A DNA stretch of 64,000 nucleotides. Source: Halomonas sp. HAL1. Its GTDB lineage: Bacteria; Pseudomonadota; Gammaproteobacteria; Pseudomonadales; Halomonadaceae. The stretch is taken from the NCBI RefSeq assembly GCF_030544485.1, contig NZ_CP130610.1, positions 3,968,001-4,032,000 of the forward strand. Reading direction: 5' to 3'. The position numbers were made by a program, and so were the translations under genes. The notes beneath the pieces are model-generated. The model was given only the letters and a program-made list of their open reading frames with translations, ran no database searches and was not told the DNA's origin. Each line of letters opens with the position of its first letter. Within the stretch, counting starts at the first letter, position 1. Shown one piece after another: positions 24,727 through 34,312 of the stretch.

Positions 24727-25562
24727 CAGGCGGCCTCCTCGTCATCGGCACCCAGGTAGACCTCGATTACTTTGGGGTCGTTGGAGACTTGATCCATGGT
24801 GCCTTCCGCCAGCACGCTGCCTTGGTGCAGCACGGTCACCTGGCGGGCAATCGAACGCACAAAGCCCATATCGTGTTCCACCACCACCACGGACTGCTTG
24901 CCAGCCAACCCGGTGAGCAGTTCGGCGGTGCGCTCCATCTCCTGCTCGGTCATACCCGCTACCGGCTCATCCACCAGCAGCAGGCGCGGGCGCTGCATCA
25001 GTAGCATGCCGATTTCCAGCCACTGCTTTTGGCCGTGGGAAAGAATGCCTGCGGGCTGATGGCGCAGTGCCGTCAGGCCGATGGTTTCCAGCACTTCGTC
25101 GATGCGGTCTTTGATCTCGCCGGTCATGCGGGCGGTCAGGGTGGGAAAGATCCGCTTGTCGGCGGCCATAGCCAGCTCCAGGTTTTCAAATACCGACAGC
25201 GCTTCGAATACCGTCGGCTTTTGAAACTTGCGGCCAATGCCCAGGCTGGCGATATCGGGCTCGTTCATGTGCAGCAAATTATGACGGCTACCGAACCACA
25301 CACTGCCGCTATTGGGCCGGGTTTTGCCGGTGATGATATCCATCATGGTAGTTTTGCCCGCCCCGTTAGGGCCGATAATGCAACGCAGCTCACCGTCGTT
25401 AATGGTCAGGTTGAGGTTATTGATGGCTTTAAAACCATCGAAGCTCACGGTCACATCTTCCATATAAAGAATCGGCCCGTGGCGAACGTCCACCGGTGAG
25501 GCCTGAGGCGCCATAAAATCGAACACCCGGTCACGCTGGGAAAGCGATTGCAGCAAACTCAT
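24726..25562 (-). CDS. urtD: urea ABC transporter ATPase UrtD
   Basis: The protein has 278 residues and is a LivG-type ATPase with a slightly longer N-terminal extension. It has Walker A GPNGAGKTTMMDIITG, the signature ILSHGQKQWLEIGMLLMQRP (typical of UrtD) and Walker B LLLVDEPVAGMTEQEMERT. It forms the ATPase pair with UrtE under the UrtBC channel. It overlaps urtC by four bases. Confidence 0.95.
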   Translation of the reverse strand: MSLLQSLSQRDRVFDFMAPQASPVDVRHGPILYMEDVTVSFDGFKAINNLNLTINDGELRCIIGPNGAGKTTMMDIITGKTRPNSGSVWFGSRHNLLHMNEPDIASLGIGRKFQKPTVFEALSVFENLELAMAADKRIFPTLTARMTGEIKDRIDEVLETIGLTALRHQPAGILSHGQKQWLEIGMLLMQRPRLLLVDEPVAGMTEQEMERTAELLTGLAGKQSVVVVEHDMGFVRSIARQVTVLHQGSVLAEGTMDQVSNDPKVIEVYLGADDEEAA

Positions 25563-26728
25563 GCGGAGGCCTCCTTGGATGTCTGTTGGTGGTCAGGGTT
25601 AGCCGAATCGTCGCGCTTACGGCGCTTGAGGTAGCGAAACAGTCCCGCCACACCCTTGGGCAGAAACACCGTGACCAGTACGAACATCGCGCCCAGGGCA
25701 AACAGCCAGGCATCGGGCATTACGCCGGTAAAGATGGTTTTGGCGTAGTTGACCAGAATGGCACCAATCACTGCGCCATACAGCGTGGCGCGACCACCCA
25801 GCGCTACCCAGAGCACAATCTCAATGGAGAAAATCGGCGAGAATTCGCTGGGGTTGATAATCCCCACTTGCGGCACGTAAAGCGCCCCCGCCAAGCCCGC
25901 CAGCATCGCCGAGACCACAAACACAAACAGCTGAAAGCGCTCGACCCGATAACCAAGAAAGCGCGTGCGCGCTTCGGCGTCGCGGGTGGCCACACTCACC
26001 CGGCCCAGCTTGCTGGTCACAATCGCACGGCAGAGAATAAAGCCCAGCGCCAGCGCCACCCCGGTGGCTAGGAACAGCCCTAAGCGTGTGGCGTCGCTGC
26101 GTAGATCGAAGCCGACGATTTCGCGGAAATCGGTCAGGCCGTTATTGCCGCCAAAGCCCATCTCGTTGCGGAAGAAGGCTAGCATCAAGGCAAAGGTCAG
26201 CGCCTGGGTAATGATCGACAGATACACCCCGGTGACCCGTGAGCGGAATGCCAAAAAGCCAAACACCAGTGCCAATAGACCGGGCGCCAGCAGCACCATG
26301 GCGAAGGCAAACCAGGCCATATCGAAGCCGTGCCAGAACCACGGCAGGCTGTCCCAGTTCAGGAACACCATAAAGTCCGGCAGTACCGGGTGGCCGTAGG
26401 TGCCGCGATCGCCAATCTGGCGCATCAAATACATGCCCATGGCGTAACCGCCGATGGCAAAGAAGGCGCCATGCCCCAGGCTTAAAATGCCCAGGTAGCC
26501 CCACACCAAGTCCACCGCCACGGCAAGCAACGCGTAACTCAGGTACTTGCCAAACAGGTTGACCGTGTAAGCGCCCACATGCAGCGGGTTCTCCGGTGGC
26601 ACCGCTACGTGCAAGATCGTTACCAGCGCCAGCGCGGCCAGTAGCACGCCGAGAAAAATCTGGGTGGAGCGCTCGCTGAATGGGCGTGTTAGCCAAAAAT
26701 TCGTCGATGATTCGGTCGTTAATGACAT
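25559..26728 (-). CDS. urtC: urea ABC transporter permease UrtC
   Basis: The protein has 389 residues and is a LivM-type permease with about ten membrane helices. Landmarks are LVWGYLGILSLGHGAFFAIGGY and the later GFGGNNGLTDF, then VATRDAEARTRFLGYRV, the EAA-like loop of this family. The C terminus is charged (RRKRDDSAN). With UrtB it makes the inner-membrane urea channel. The start is three bases after the urtB stop. Confidence 0.94.
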   Translation of the reverse strand: MSLTTESSTNFWLTRPFSERSTQIFLGVLLAALALVTILHVAVPPENPLHVGAYTVNLFGKYLSYALLAVAVDLVWGYLGILSLGHGAFFAIGGYAMGMYLMRQIGDRGTYGHPVLPDFMVFLNWDSLPWFWHGFDMAWFAFAMVLLAPGLLALVFGFLAFRSRVTGVYLSIITQALTFALMLAFFRNEMGFGGNNGLTDFREIVGFDLRSDATRLGLFLATGVALALGFILCRAIVTSKLGRVSVATRDAEARTRFLGYRVERFQLFVFVVSAMLAGLAGALYVPQVGIINPSEFSPIFSIEIVLWVALGGRATLYGAVIGAILVNYAKTIFTGVMPDAWLFALGAMFVLVTVFLPKGVAGLFRYLKRRKRDDSANPDHQQTSKEASA

Positions 26729-26731
26729 CGT

Positions 26732-28351
26732 TTAGCCCTCCGCAGCCCGGCCCTTCTGCGGGAAGAGTCCACGCGGGCGTTTTTGAATGAATAAGATGAT
26801 AAAGACCAACACGATAATTTTGGCCAACACCGCGCCAGCCCAGGGTTCCAGCACCTGATTGATGACCCCCAGCGATAGGCCAGCCACCAGCGTGCCCCAT
26901 AGATTGCCCACACCGCCGAACACCACCACCATGAAGGAGTCGATGATGTAGTTTTGCCCCAGGTTAGGGCCGACGTTGGTGAGCTGGGAGAGCGCGACCC
27001 CGGCAAGCCCGGCCACGCCGGAGCCCAACGCAAAGGTCATAATATCCACACGGGTGGCGCGAATGCCCATAGAGCGGGCCATGGCGCGGTTCTGGGTAAC
27101 AGCACGCACCTCAAGCCCTAGCCGGGTGCGGCGCATGATCAGCATCAGGCCTGCAAACACCACCAGCGCAAAACCGAGCACGTACATGCGGTTAAGCGTT
27201 AATGACAATGCATCGTTCACCACTAGCGAACCGCTCATCCACTCGGGGGTGATGACGGTACGGTTAAGCGGTGAAATCACCGTACGTACCAGCTGCTGCA
27301 AAATCAGGCTGATACCGAAGGTCGCCAGCAGGGTTTCCAGCGGGCGGCCCTTGAGGAACTGAATCACGCCGCGCTCGATCGCCACGCCTGCCAAGGCGGC
27401 GACCATAAAGCCTGCGGGTATCGATAGAATCAACGCCAAGCCCGGCTGGCCGGGCAGCAGTTGCTGCATCGCCCAGGTGGTGTAGGCGCCCAGCATCATC
27501 AGCTCGCCGTGGGCCATGTTGATCACGCCCATGACGCCAAAGGTAATTGCCAGACCAATGGCGGCCAGCACCAGCACCGAGCCAAGACTCAAGCCGAAAT
27601 AGAGCGTTTCCAGACCGCGATTGATCTTGAGCTGCTGCTCAATACCCGCCAGGGAAGCGGCAGCGGCATTGGCGACGACGGGATCATCGCTATTGGCTGC
27701 CCGGCTCAACGCCACGCGAGAGCGGGGGTGAAGACTGCCGTCCAGCGCTTCGACCCCAGCCATTTCACCCGCTTCAGCGCGGTAGATCGCCACGGCCTGA
27801 GTTAGCCGGTAGCGCACCTGCTCGTCCTCTTCCTGTTCGATCAAGTCGTCGAGGGTGGGCACCAGCTCACCATCTACTTCACCTAACAGGCGCTCGGCCG
27901 AGGTACGGCGGCGCTCCACATTAGGCGAGTAGAGGTCAACGACCGCGATGGCACTGCGCAGTTGATTGCGCAGGTTGTTGTTGATGCCGATACGCTCCAG
28001 ATCACGACGGGACATCTCGCCCAGCGCTTCACCGGTCAAGACATCGGCCACTGGCCAGTCACGGCCCCGGTTCTCGAGCACCAGCACGAACCGGCCATCT
28101 TCGGTACGCTGCAAGCGACCATCCAGCAAGGCCTGCAGCCAATCACGGGCGCGCTCGTCGTCGCTTTGCAAAATAGCGGTAATGGCTTCGCCTTTGGCGG
28201 TGTAGGACTCAACGTCCAGTGCTTCTAAAAGCTCAAGTGCAGCACTGTCGTTGTCAGCGCTGCTGGCGGCGTCTGTTGATTGTGCCTGCGCGGTAAGGGT
28301 GACACCCAACAGCAGGAAGCAGAGCAACGCCAAGGAAAGGAAACGCCTCAT
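26732..28351 (-). CDS. urtB: urea ABC transporter permease UrtB
   Basis: The protein has 539 residues from ATG 28351, whose MRRFLSLALLCFLLLGVTLT signal peptide fits an export start; an in-frame ATG at 28408 is less likely. UrtB differs from ordinary LivH proteins by a long periplasmic N-terminal domain, here about residues 25-240, with HEAT-like repeats. The LivH-type permease follows (FGVMGVINMAHGELMMLGAYT near 270). The length and order are normal for UrtB. It lies between urtA and urtC. Confidence 0.94.
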   Translation of the reverse strand: MRRFLSLALLCFLLLGVTLTAQAQSTDAASSADNDSAALELLEALDVESYTAKGEAITAILQSDDERARDWLQALLDGRLQRTEDGRFVLVLENRGRDWPVADVLTGEALGEMSRRDLERIGINNNLRNQLRSAIAVVDLYSPNVERRRTSAERLLGEVDGELVPTLDDLIEQEEDEQVRYRLTQAVAIYRAEAGEMAGVEALDGSLHPRSRVALSRAANSDDPVVANAAAASLAGIEQQLKINRGLETLYFGLSLGSVLVLAAIGLAITFGVMGVINMAHGELMMLGAYTTWAMQQLLPGQPGLALILSIPAGFMVAALAGVAIERGVIQFLKGRPLETLLATFGISLILQQLVRTVISPLNRTVITPEWMSGSLVVNDALSLTLNRMYVLGFALVVFAGLMLIMRRTRLGLEVRAVTQNRAMARSMGIRATRVDIMTFALGSGVAGLAGVALSQLTNVGPNLGQNYIIDSFMVVVFGGVGNLWGTLVAGLSLGVINQVLEPWAGAVLAKIIVLVFIILFIQKRPRGLFPQKGRAAEG

Positions 28352-28443
28352 GGGGTTCTTCCTTTGGTTATCTAAGAGGGAAAGATAGCGTGCTCCTTGC
28401 CGCGCCAACTATTAAAATCACGGCGCGGCAAGGGGGTTATGTT

Positions 28444-29805
28444 TTACTCAGCGAGTGCCGCTTCGGCTTCTTCTGCTGCGGTGCTGCCGCCGCACGAGCC
28501 GTTAACGACGTTGAAGTTGCCGCATTCCATCGGCTTGCGCCAATCGGCAATCAGGTCACGCGAGCCAGGCAGGTAGTCAGACCAGGCGTCGCCCGCCACG
28601 GTAGACGGTGTCTGCCAAACGATATCGAACTGGCCGTTGTCCTGAATTTCACCGATCAACACCGGCTTGGTGATGTGGTGGTTGGGCATCATCGCCGCAT
28701 AGCCGCCGGAAAGGTTAGGCACGGTGACACCAATAATGGCGTCTTTAACCGTGTCGACGTCTGTCGTGCCCGCTTTGCGAACCGCTTCGGCCCACATGTT
28801 GAAGCCAATGTAGTGCGCTTCCATTGGGTCGTTGGTCACGGCCATATCGTCGCCGGTGTACTCAATCCAGGCATCGATAAAGTCGTAGTTGTCATCGTTA
28901 TCGACGCTCATGAAGTAGTTCCATGCCGCCAGGTGGCCCACCAGCGGGCCGGTATCAATACCGGTAAGCTCCTGCTCACCCACGGAGAAGGCGATGACCG
29001 GAATATCCGCAGCGTCGATACCCTGATTGGAGAGCTCGGTATAGAACGGCACGTTGGCGTCGCCGTTCACTGTCGAGATCACCGCGGTCGGTTTACCCTC
29101 TTCACCGAAACGGCGAATTTCGGCCACGATGTTCTGCCAATCGGAGTGACCGAAGGGCGTGTAGTTGACCATGATGTCCTCATCCGCGATGCCGTGTTCA
29201 TCCTTGAGGAAGGCTTCAAGGATACGGTTGGTGGTACGCGGATAAACATAGTCGGTACCCACCAGCGCAAAGCGCTCAATACCCACTTCGTTGATAAGGT
29301 ATTCAACCGCAGGAATCGCCTGCTGGTTAGGCGCCGCGCCGGTGTAGAAGACGTTTTCAGAGGACTCTTCGCCTTCATACTGCACCGGGTAGAACAGCAG
29401 CCCGTTGAGTTCCTCTACGACGGGCAGTACGGATTTACGCGAAACCGACGTCCAGTTGCCGAAAATCACGTCCACTTCTTCCTGGTCTAGTAGCTCCCGG
29501 GCACGTTCGGCAAACAGCGGCCAGTTGGACGCAGGGTCAACCACCACGGCTTCTAACTGACGGCCCAGCAAACCACCGGCTTCGTTCTGCTGCTCAATAA
29601 GCATTTCGACGGTGTCTTTGAGTACGGTCTCACTAATCGCCATGGTGCCGGAGAGTGAATGCAGGATACCGACTTTGATCGGGTCATCGTCTTGGGCGAT
29701 GGCCTGGGTGCTGGCCCCCATGATGGCAGCGGTGAGTAAGGCGGTCGCGAAACGACCACTTGAAAGGAATCGGTGCGGGTGTGTCGAGCGTTTGAGAGTG
29801 TTCAT
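28444..29805 (-). CDS. urtA: urea ABC transporter substrate-binding protein UrtA
   Basis: The protein has 453 residues with a signal sequence ending near TQAIAQDDD and GGAGATTAAC before the ATG. It is a periplasmic Leu/Ile/Val-type binding protein of the urea subgroup: VGILHSLSGTMAISETVLKD is the UrtA start, with FGNWTSVSRKSVLPVVEE and GCxxSxxRK-like features. It binds urea for UrtBCDE. It is the first gene of the operon, downstream of a sigma-54 promoter at 29908-29923, so expression under nitrogen limitation is likely. Confidence 0.95.
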   Translation of the reverse strand: MNTLKRSTHPHRFLSSGRFATALLTAAIMGASTQAIAQDDDPIKVGILHSLSGTMAISETVLKDTVEMLIEQQNEAGGLLGRQLEAVVVDPASNWPLFAERARELLDQEEVDVIFGNWTSVSRKSVLPVVEELNGLLFYPVQYEGEESSENVFYTGAAPNQQAIPAVEYLINEVGIERFALVGTDYVYPRTTNRILEAFLKDEHGIADEDIMVNYTPFGHSDWQNIVAEIRRFGEEGKPTAVISTVNGDANVPFYTELSNQGIDAADIPVIAFSVGEQELTGIDTGPLVGHLAAWNYFMSVDNDDNYDFIDAWIEYTGDDMAVTNDPMEAHYIGFNMWAEAVRKAGTTDVDTVKDAIIGVTVPNLSGGYAAMMPNHHITKPVLIGEIQDNGQFDIVWQTPSTVAGDAWSDYLPGSRDLIADWRKPMECGNFNVVNGSCGGSTAAEEAEAALAE

Positions 29806-29907
29806 TGTTAATCTCCTTGCACCCCTTATGATTGGGGCTTGATGGTTGGCTTCGCACTTGGGGTTGTTGTGTTAGCTCCCCCAATACGTCCACTAGCCAT
29901 TAACACC

Positions 29908-29923
29908 TGCAAGGGATGCGCCA
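29908..29923 (-). promoter_or_regulatory. sigma-54 promoter of the urtABCDE operon
   Basis: The minus strand reads TGGCGC-ATCCC-TTGCA, a close match to the sigma-54 consensus at the right spacing. It lies about 100 bases before urtA and has the same -24 half as the ure promoter. Confidence 0.75.
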
Positions 29924-29999
29924 GATTGGCACAAAGTTATCTTATAGCTATCTAATCAGCTACTTAATAATCATCAGAAAATCTCGACGCTCACCAAAC

Positions 30000-30068
30000 G
30001 CACCAAAATAAAGCGCAGAAAAGCAGCTAAAGCACTCTTCCAATGCACCAATAAGATTCAGCGCACCA
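30000..30068 (-). promoter_or_regulatory. NtrC-like half-sites upstream of the urt promoter
   Basis: Three GCACCA copies (30000-30005, 30045-30050 and 30063-30068) lie 77-145 bases upstream of the sigma-54 element. They match halves of the NtrC site; none is a full dyad, so they are suggestive only. Confidence 0.4.
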
Positions 30069-30158
30069 ATTAAGTACTCGAGCTTTTAAAATACACAACA
30101 GCAACCCATTGATTACTTATCAGTTACAGAACCACTCTTTGTTACCCGTTAAAAACGG

Positions 30159-30194
30159 AAATAAAAAAGGAGCCTTGGCATTACCAAGGCTCCT
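30159..30194 (-). terminator. rho-independent terminator of the tctCBA operon
   Basis: On the minus strand an 11-bp stem AGGAGCCTTGG / CCAAGGCTCCT with a TAATG loop is followed by TTTTTTATTT. This is a textbook terminator just after tctA. Confidence 0.9.
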
Positions 30195-30220
30195 CGCTAT
30201 TCACCCTTTAAGCAGTGGCG

Positions 30221-31723
30221 TTAAACAGCCACGTCGGGTGGAACTTTCTTACGGCGTTTTTTCAGCAACGGCAGACCAAGCGACAGCAGGGCGACTACCA
30301 GCAAACCAAGGGAGATGGGCTTGTCGATAAAGGTCATCCAGTCGCCACCAGAGATCTGCAGCGCGCGACGCAAGGACTCTTCCATAATGTTGCCCAAAAT
30401 CAGCGCTAGAATCAGCGGCGCCGCGGGGAAACCAAACAGCCGCATCCCCAGGCCCACCAAGCCAAAACCAAGCAGCAGCAATAGATCAAAAATGCTGAAG
30501 CTCATACCGTAAACGCCGATCATGCAGAAGATCAAAATCAACGACAGCAGCAATGGGCGGGGCATATCGAGAATTTTGGCGATGTAGGGAATCAGCGGCA
30601 GGTTAAGTGCCAGCAGGAAGATATTGCCGATATACATACTGGCAACCACGCCCCAAAACACGTCCGGACGCTCTGCAAGCATCATCGGACCGGGGTTAAC
30701 GCCCATGACAAGCAATGCGCCTAACAGGACAGCGGTAGTGCCCGAACCCGGCACCCCCAGGGTTAACAGTGGCACAAAGGAGCCCGTACAGGCAGCGTTG
30801 TTGGCTGCTTCTGGCGCGGCCACGCCTTTGATATTGCCGGTACCAAAGGTGTCACCATCTTTGGCAATGCGTTTTTCCATGCTGTACCCAAGGAACGAAC
30901 CGATGGTCGCACCCGCGCCTGGCAGTACGCCGGTGAAGAAACCCAATACCGAACTGCGACCAATCGGGCCAGCGATCTCTTTCACTTCGCTTCGGGTCAA
31001 TTTCAGTGAGCCAATCTCATTGCGGGGCGCCTCTTTGCCACCGCCACCACGCAGCAGCATGTAAAAGACCTCGGCAAGGGCGAAAATACCCAGCGCCACG
31101 ACCAGGAAGTCGATGCCATCAAGCAACTGCACTGAACCGAAGGTAAAGCGCTCAGTACCGGTCTGCATGTCGATACCGATAATTGAAATAATCACCCCCA
31201 CTACGGCGGCAATTAGTCCTTTCACCAGGGACTTATCCGACAGCGAAACAACAGCGGTTAAGCCCAGTACCATTAAGGCGAAATACTCGGAAGGACCGAA
31301 GCTCACAGCTACTTTCGACAGCAGCGGGGCGATCAGCATTAAGAAAATAACGGAAACGGTACCACCGATAAACGAAGCGTAGGCGGCAATCGCCAGCGCT
31401 TTACCCGCCTGACCTTTTTTAGCCATCGGGTAGCCGTCAAAGGAGGTCGCCACGGTTCCTGCCACGCCAGGAGCGTTGAGCAGAATCGAGGACGTAGAGC
31501 CACCAAAGATAGCGCCGTAGTAAACCCCTGCCATCAGGATCAAGCCCGACGAGGGCTCCATGGCAAAGGTGATGGGAATCATCAGGGCAAGTGCACTGAT
31601 AGGCCCCAGGCCCGGCAGCATGCCGATAATGGTGCCAGCAAACACGCCGGCAAACACATAAGCGATATTGATCGGCTCAAGCGCGATGCCAAAGCCGTAC
31701 ATCAGATTATTGAAGGCTTCCAT
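30221..31723 (-). CDS. tctA: tripartite tricarboxylate transporter large permease TctA
   Basis: The protein has 500 residues with about 11-12 membrane helices. It has the TctA signatures GTIIGMLPGLGPISALALMI near the N terminus, GAIFGGSTSSILLNAPGVAG, and later GVLPGAGATIGSFLGYSMEK and PEAANNAACTGSFVPLLTLG. TctA is the transporting subunit for citrate or other di- and tricarboxylates. It is last in the tctC-tctB-tctA order and ends at a strong terminator. Confidence 0.95.
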   Translation of the reverse strand: MEAFNNLMYGFGIALEPINIAYVFAGVFAGTIIGMLPGLGPISALALMIPITFAMEPSSGLILMAGVYYGAIFGGSTSSILLNAPGVAGTVATSFDGYPMAKKGQAGKALAIAAYASFIGGTVSVIFLMLIAPLLSKVAVSFGPSEYFALMVLGLTAVVSLSDKSLVKGLIAAVVGVIISIIGIDMQTGTERFTFGSVQLLDGIDFLVVALGIFALAEVFYMLLRGGGGKEAPRNEIGSLKLTRSEVKEIAGPIGRSSVLGFFTGVLPGAGATIGSFLGYSMEKRIAKDGDTFGTGNIKGVAAPEAANNAACTGSFVPLLTLGVPGSGTTAVLLGALLVMGVNPGPMMLAERPDVFWGVVASMYIGNIFLLALNLPLIPYIAKILDMPRPLLLSLILIFCMIGVYGMSFSIFDLLLLLGFGLVGLGMRLFGFPAAPLILALILGNIMEESLRRALQISGGDWMTFIDKPISLGLLVVALLSLGLPLLKKRRKKVPPDVAV

Positions 31724-31777
31724 GGGAATTGCTCTCTCAAGATATGCAAGCGGAAAGACCTGCTAATACGGCTTTGT

Positions 31778-32260
31778 TTAAAAAGGCAGCACGCCAGTGG
31801 GCAGGTAAACATCCATCACCCGCGTCATAGTCAAGTAGAGCGCCAGCACCACCCCGAGTGACGTGGCGAGGTTAACCCCATGTCGGCGATAGCCGTAGTA
31901 GGCCGTCAGTCCAACGCATAGCAGCGTTGAGGCGAGCACAAAGCCCAACGGCACCAGCAAAAACGCATAGGCGGCAATCGCCAGCGAGGTCACGATGACT
32001 CGCGCCCATGGTGTCAACAGCATGGGACCTTGGGTGGCTTCTTGATCTATCTCATCGGCCCCGGCAATCGGAGTGGGTTTCTCAAAAAACAGAAACACCG
32101 ATAGGATCAGCAGCGAAAAGCCCAATACTTTAGGAAACAGGTCAGAGTCGACCGGGCGCGGCAGCGGAAAGGTGGGAATTTGCCACGCCATCGCGATATA
32201 GCCAGCGGCCAATACCGCAAATACCAGTGCTAACCACTGATTGGTATTTAAACGAGTCAT
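31778..32260 (-). CDS. tctB: tripartite tricarboxylate transporter small permease TctB
   Basis: The protein has 160 residues from ATG 32260 (GGAGAG seven bases upstream); a longer frame to 32311 lacks a site. Four predicted membrane helices and the FPKVLGFSLLILSVFLF motif after the first are typical of TctB, a fast-evolving small subunit partnering TctA. It lies between tctC and tctA. The sequence is too variable to suggest the substrate. Confidence 0.88.
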   Translation of the reverse strand: MTRLNTNQWLALVFAVLAAGYIAMAWQIPTFPLPRPVDSDLFPKVLGFSLLILSVFLFFEKPTPIAGADEIDQEATQGPMLLTPWARVIVTSLAIAAYAFLLVPLGFVLASTLLCVGLTAYYGYRRHGVNLATSLGVVLALYLTMTRVMDVYLPTGVLPF

Positions 32261-32364
32261 AGGAGTCTCTCCGAAGGAGCCAACGCGCCTTACGTAGCTA
32301 ACGTATATCATTAACTACGTAAGCCCCCAGCCGCACCTGGGCGGCTGGGGGGACAGGCGTGGCG

Positions 32365-33363
32365 TTACTGACGCAGTAGGCCAAGCTCGCTCAGCACATC
32401 GCTGAACTGCTCTTGCTGCTGATCTAGGAAGGCGCTGAACTCTTCGCTGTCCTGATAGGCATCGATCCAGCCCAACTGGTCACTTGCTTCGCGCCATGCT
32501 TCGGTTTCCAGCATTTCGGCGAACAGGTCTTCGTAGTAGGTCACGGCTTCTTCAGGCATATCAGGAGCGCCCATCACACCGCGCCAGATATCGAAGGTGT
32601 AGTCGAAGCCCTGCTCTTGATAGGTGGGCACTTCACTCAAACCGGCGCCCAACCGCTCTTCAGACGAGACGCCCAACGCACGCAGCTGGCTGCCTTCACC
32701 CAGCTGGCCTACTGCTTCACCCGCGCCACCAACGACGGCTTCGATATGGCCGCCCATCAGGTTGGTCATGGCATCGCCACCACCGGAGAACGGAATGTAA
32801 TTGACTGCAGAAGCTTCCATACCCGCCGCAGAGGCAAGGCCTGCAATGGCGATATGATCCATAGAGCCCGGTGCACTACCGCCGCCAACGCTTAAGCTGG
32901 GGTCTGCTTTCAGCGCATCAAGCAGGTCTTCTAGGTTTTGATACTCGGAGTCTGCCGCGACCAAGATGATTGAGTAGTCGGTGTTAATCCGCGCGACCGG
33001 GGTAAAGTCGGTGTGGTCATAACGTGAGGCACCCGCCAGCGGCACTAAAATCATCGGCGGGCTGGTGGCGAACAGCTTGTGCGGGTTGCCACTATCGCGG
33101 GCAACTTGGGCCCAGGCTACGGCACCGCCGCCGCCAGGTACGTTGATCGCAGCAAAGCTTTCATCGGCCAGCTCTTCCTGCTGAATCACCCGTGACATGG
33201 TGCGAACCAGGGTATCCCAACCACCACCTGGGTTAGCCGGGGCAACGAATTCGATCGAGCGTTCGGGCGTCCACTCTTGCGCCTGGGCAACAGTACTCAT
33301 GCCAGCAAAAGCAGCGAGGGGTAGCGCAAATACCGATAAACGCTTGAGGGTAAGCGACGTCAT
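32365..33363 (-). CDS. tctC: tripartite tricarboxylate transporter binding protein TctC
   Basis: The protein has 332 residues from ATG 33363 (GGAGAA upstream). A signal peptide (MTSLTLKRLSVFALPLAAFA, cleavage near VAQAQE) leads to a Bug/TctC domain with WTPERSIEFVAPANPGGGWD, the family's ligand loop, and the later GGSAPGSMDHIA. It binds a carboxylate in the periplasm and passes it to TctAB. The first operon gene, it lies directly downstream of a two-component system that probably controls it, with an inverted repeat in its upstream region. Confidence 0.93.
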   Translation of the reverse strand: MTSLTLKRLSVFALPLAAFAGMSTVAQAQEWTPERSIEFVAPANPGGGWDTLVRTMSRVIQQEELADESFAAINVPGGGGAVAWAQVARDSGNPHKLFATSPPMILVPLAGASRYDHTDFTPVARINTDYSIILVAADSEYQNLEDLLDALKADPSLSVGGGSAPGSMDHIAIAGLASAAGMEASAVNYIPFSGGGDAMTNLMGGHIEAVVGGAGEAVGQLGEGSQLRALGVSSEERLGAGLSEVPTYQEQGFDYTFDIWRGVMGAPDMPEEAVTYYEDLFAEMLETEAWREASDQLGWIDAYQDSEEFSAFLDQQQEQFSDVLSELGLLRQ

Positions 33364-33463
33364 GATGGCGTTCTCCACGTGTCAGTGTTGTTGTGTGGGG
33401 CGTCTTATTGTGAGACTGCACGCCGCGAACGTTAGAAGACCGTCACCCTGGCCGACAAGCTTG

Positions 33464-33496
33464 TGCGCATAAAAAACAAAAAGTTCTTTATGCGCA
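33464..33496. promoter_or_regulatory. inverted repeat upstream of tctC
   Basis: Exact 10-bp arms TGCGCATAAA (33464-33473) and TTTATGCGCA (33487-33496) are separated by 13 A/T-rich bases, about 100 bases upstream of tctC. No T-run follows, so an operator for the adjacent response regulator is more likely than a terminator. Confidence 0.5.
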
Positions 33497-33516
33497 TTTT
33501 GTTCACAACCACTTAC

Positions 33517-34260
33517 TTATAACGACTCAAGCCACTCGTGTGCTGCTTCTAACAGCCGATAGCGACGCTCGGGCCGGCCTACGTCGCCATACCCCAGTTC
33601 GGCACTCACGGCCTGCTCGGCAACCAGAAACTCCAAGTAGCGGCGGGCGGTTGAACGACTCGCACCCATGGTGCGCGCCATCTGCATGGCGGTGAGGGAG
33701 TCTGGGGCGTCAGCCAAAGCATCAATCACCCGGCGCAGCGTGAGGCGGTCAATGCCTTTGGGTAGGGCTTGAGAAAGAGTTTGGTTTTTAGATCGCGCCG
33801 ATTCACCCGGCTGTAAGCGCGCCAGCACGTGATCCAGCTCGTCTTGGTTCATCTCGGCACGGTTGGCCAACGCCTCACGCTCGCGTCGAAAGCGCGTGAG
33901 CATTTGGGTCATCCGCGCGGCCTCAATAGGCTTGATAAGATAGTCGAACACCCCACCGCGTAGCGCTTCGCTGATGGTTTCCACTTCCCGGGCGGCAGTG
34001 ACCATAACAATATCCACATGCACATAGTCGCGGCGAATCGCCCACAGCAGCTCTAATCCCTCAACGTCCGGAAGGTAAGCATCCAATAAAATCAATTGGA
34101 TGTTGGCAGCATGCTCCGCCATGATCGCTTTAGCTTCACTGCCATTGCGTGCCATACCCACTACATAAAAACCGTCGCTCTGCTCAATAAAGGCCCTGTG
34201 GATATCGGCAATGCGAAAATCGTCTTCAACGACCAAAATGCCGTACTGCCCATCAGACAT
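33517..34260 (-). CDS. response regulator of the CitB/DctR type
   Basis: The protein has 247 residues from ATG 34260 behind GGGGGAAGG. The receiver domain covers about 1-125, with acidic residues in VVEDD (12-14), phospho-acceptor Asp60 in LILLDAYLPD and Lys110 in YLIKP. The C-terminal part has a helix-turn-helix (SLTAMQMARTMGASRSTARR) of the CitB/DpiA type. The gene follows its sensor kinase by 52 bases and precedes tctCBA on the same strand, so it most likely activates that transporter in response to carboxylates. Confidence 0.92.
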   Translation of the reverse strand: MSDGQYGILVVEDDFRIADIHRAFIEQSDGFYVVGMARNGSEAKAIMAEHAANIQLILLDAYLPDVEGLELLWAIRRDYVHVDIVMVTAAREVETISEALRGGVFDYLIKPIEAARMTQMLTRFRREREALANRAEMNQDELDHVLARLQPGESARSKNQTLSQALPKGIDRLTLRRVIDALADAPDSLTAMQMARTMGASRSTARRYLEFLVAEQAVSAELGYGDVGRPERRYRLLEAAHEWLESL

Positions 34261-34312
34261 TACCTTCCCCCTAGCCGTGGTGGTCACTGTTTTTAAATTG
34301 TTGTTGAGACGG

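Larger units (their letters stand above)
29806..30220. other. intergenic region between urtA and tctA
   Basis: This 415-base spacer has no gene. It holds the urt sigma-54 promoter and half-sites, and at its right end the tctA terminator (30159-30194). The rest is A+T-rich without recognisable structure. Confidence 0.6.

Noticed and set aside
28390..29490. Long plus-strand open frame (366 codons) opposite urtA
   Set aside because: It is antisense to a clear urtA gene with a signal peptide and conserved family sequence. The translation is His/Val/Arg-rich as expected from the complement of GC-rich codons, and it has no ribosome site or recognisable domain.
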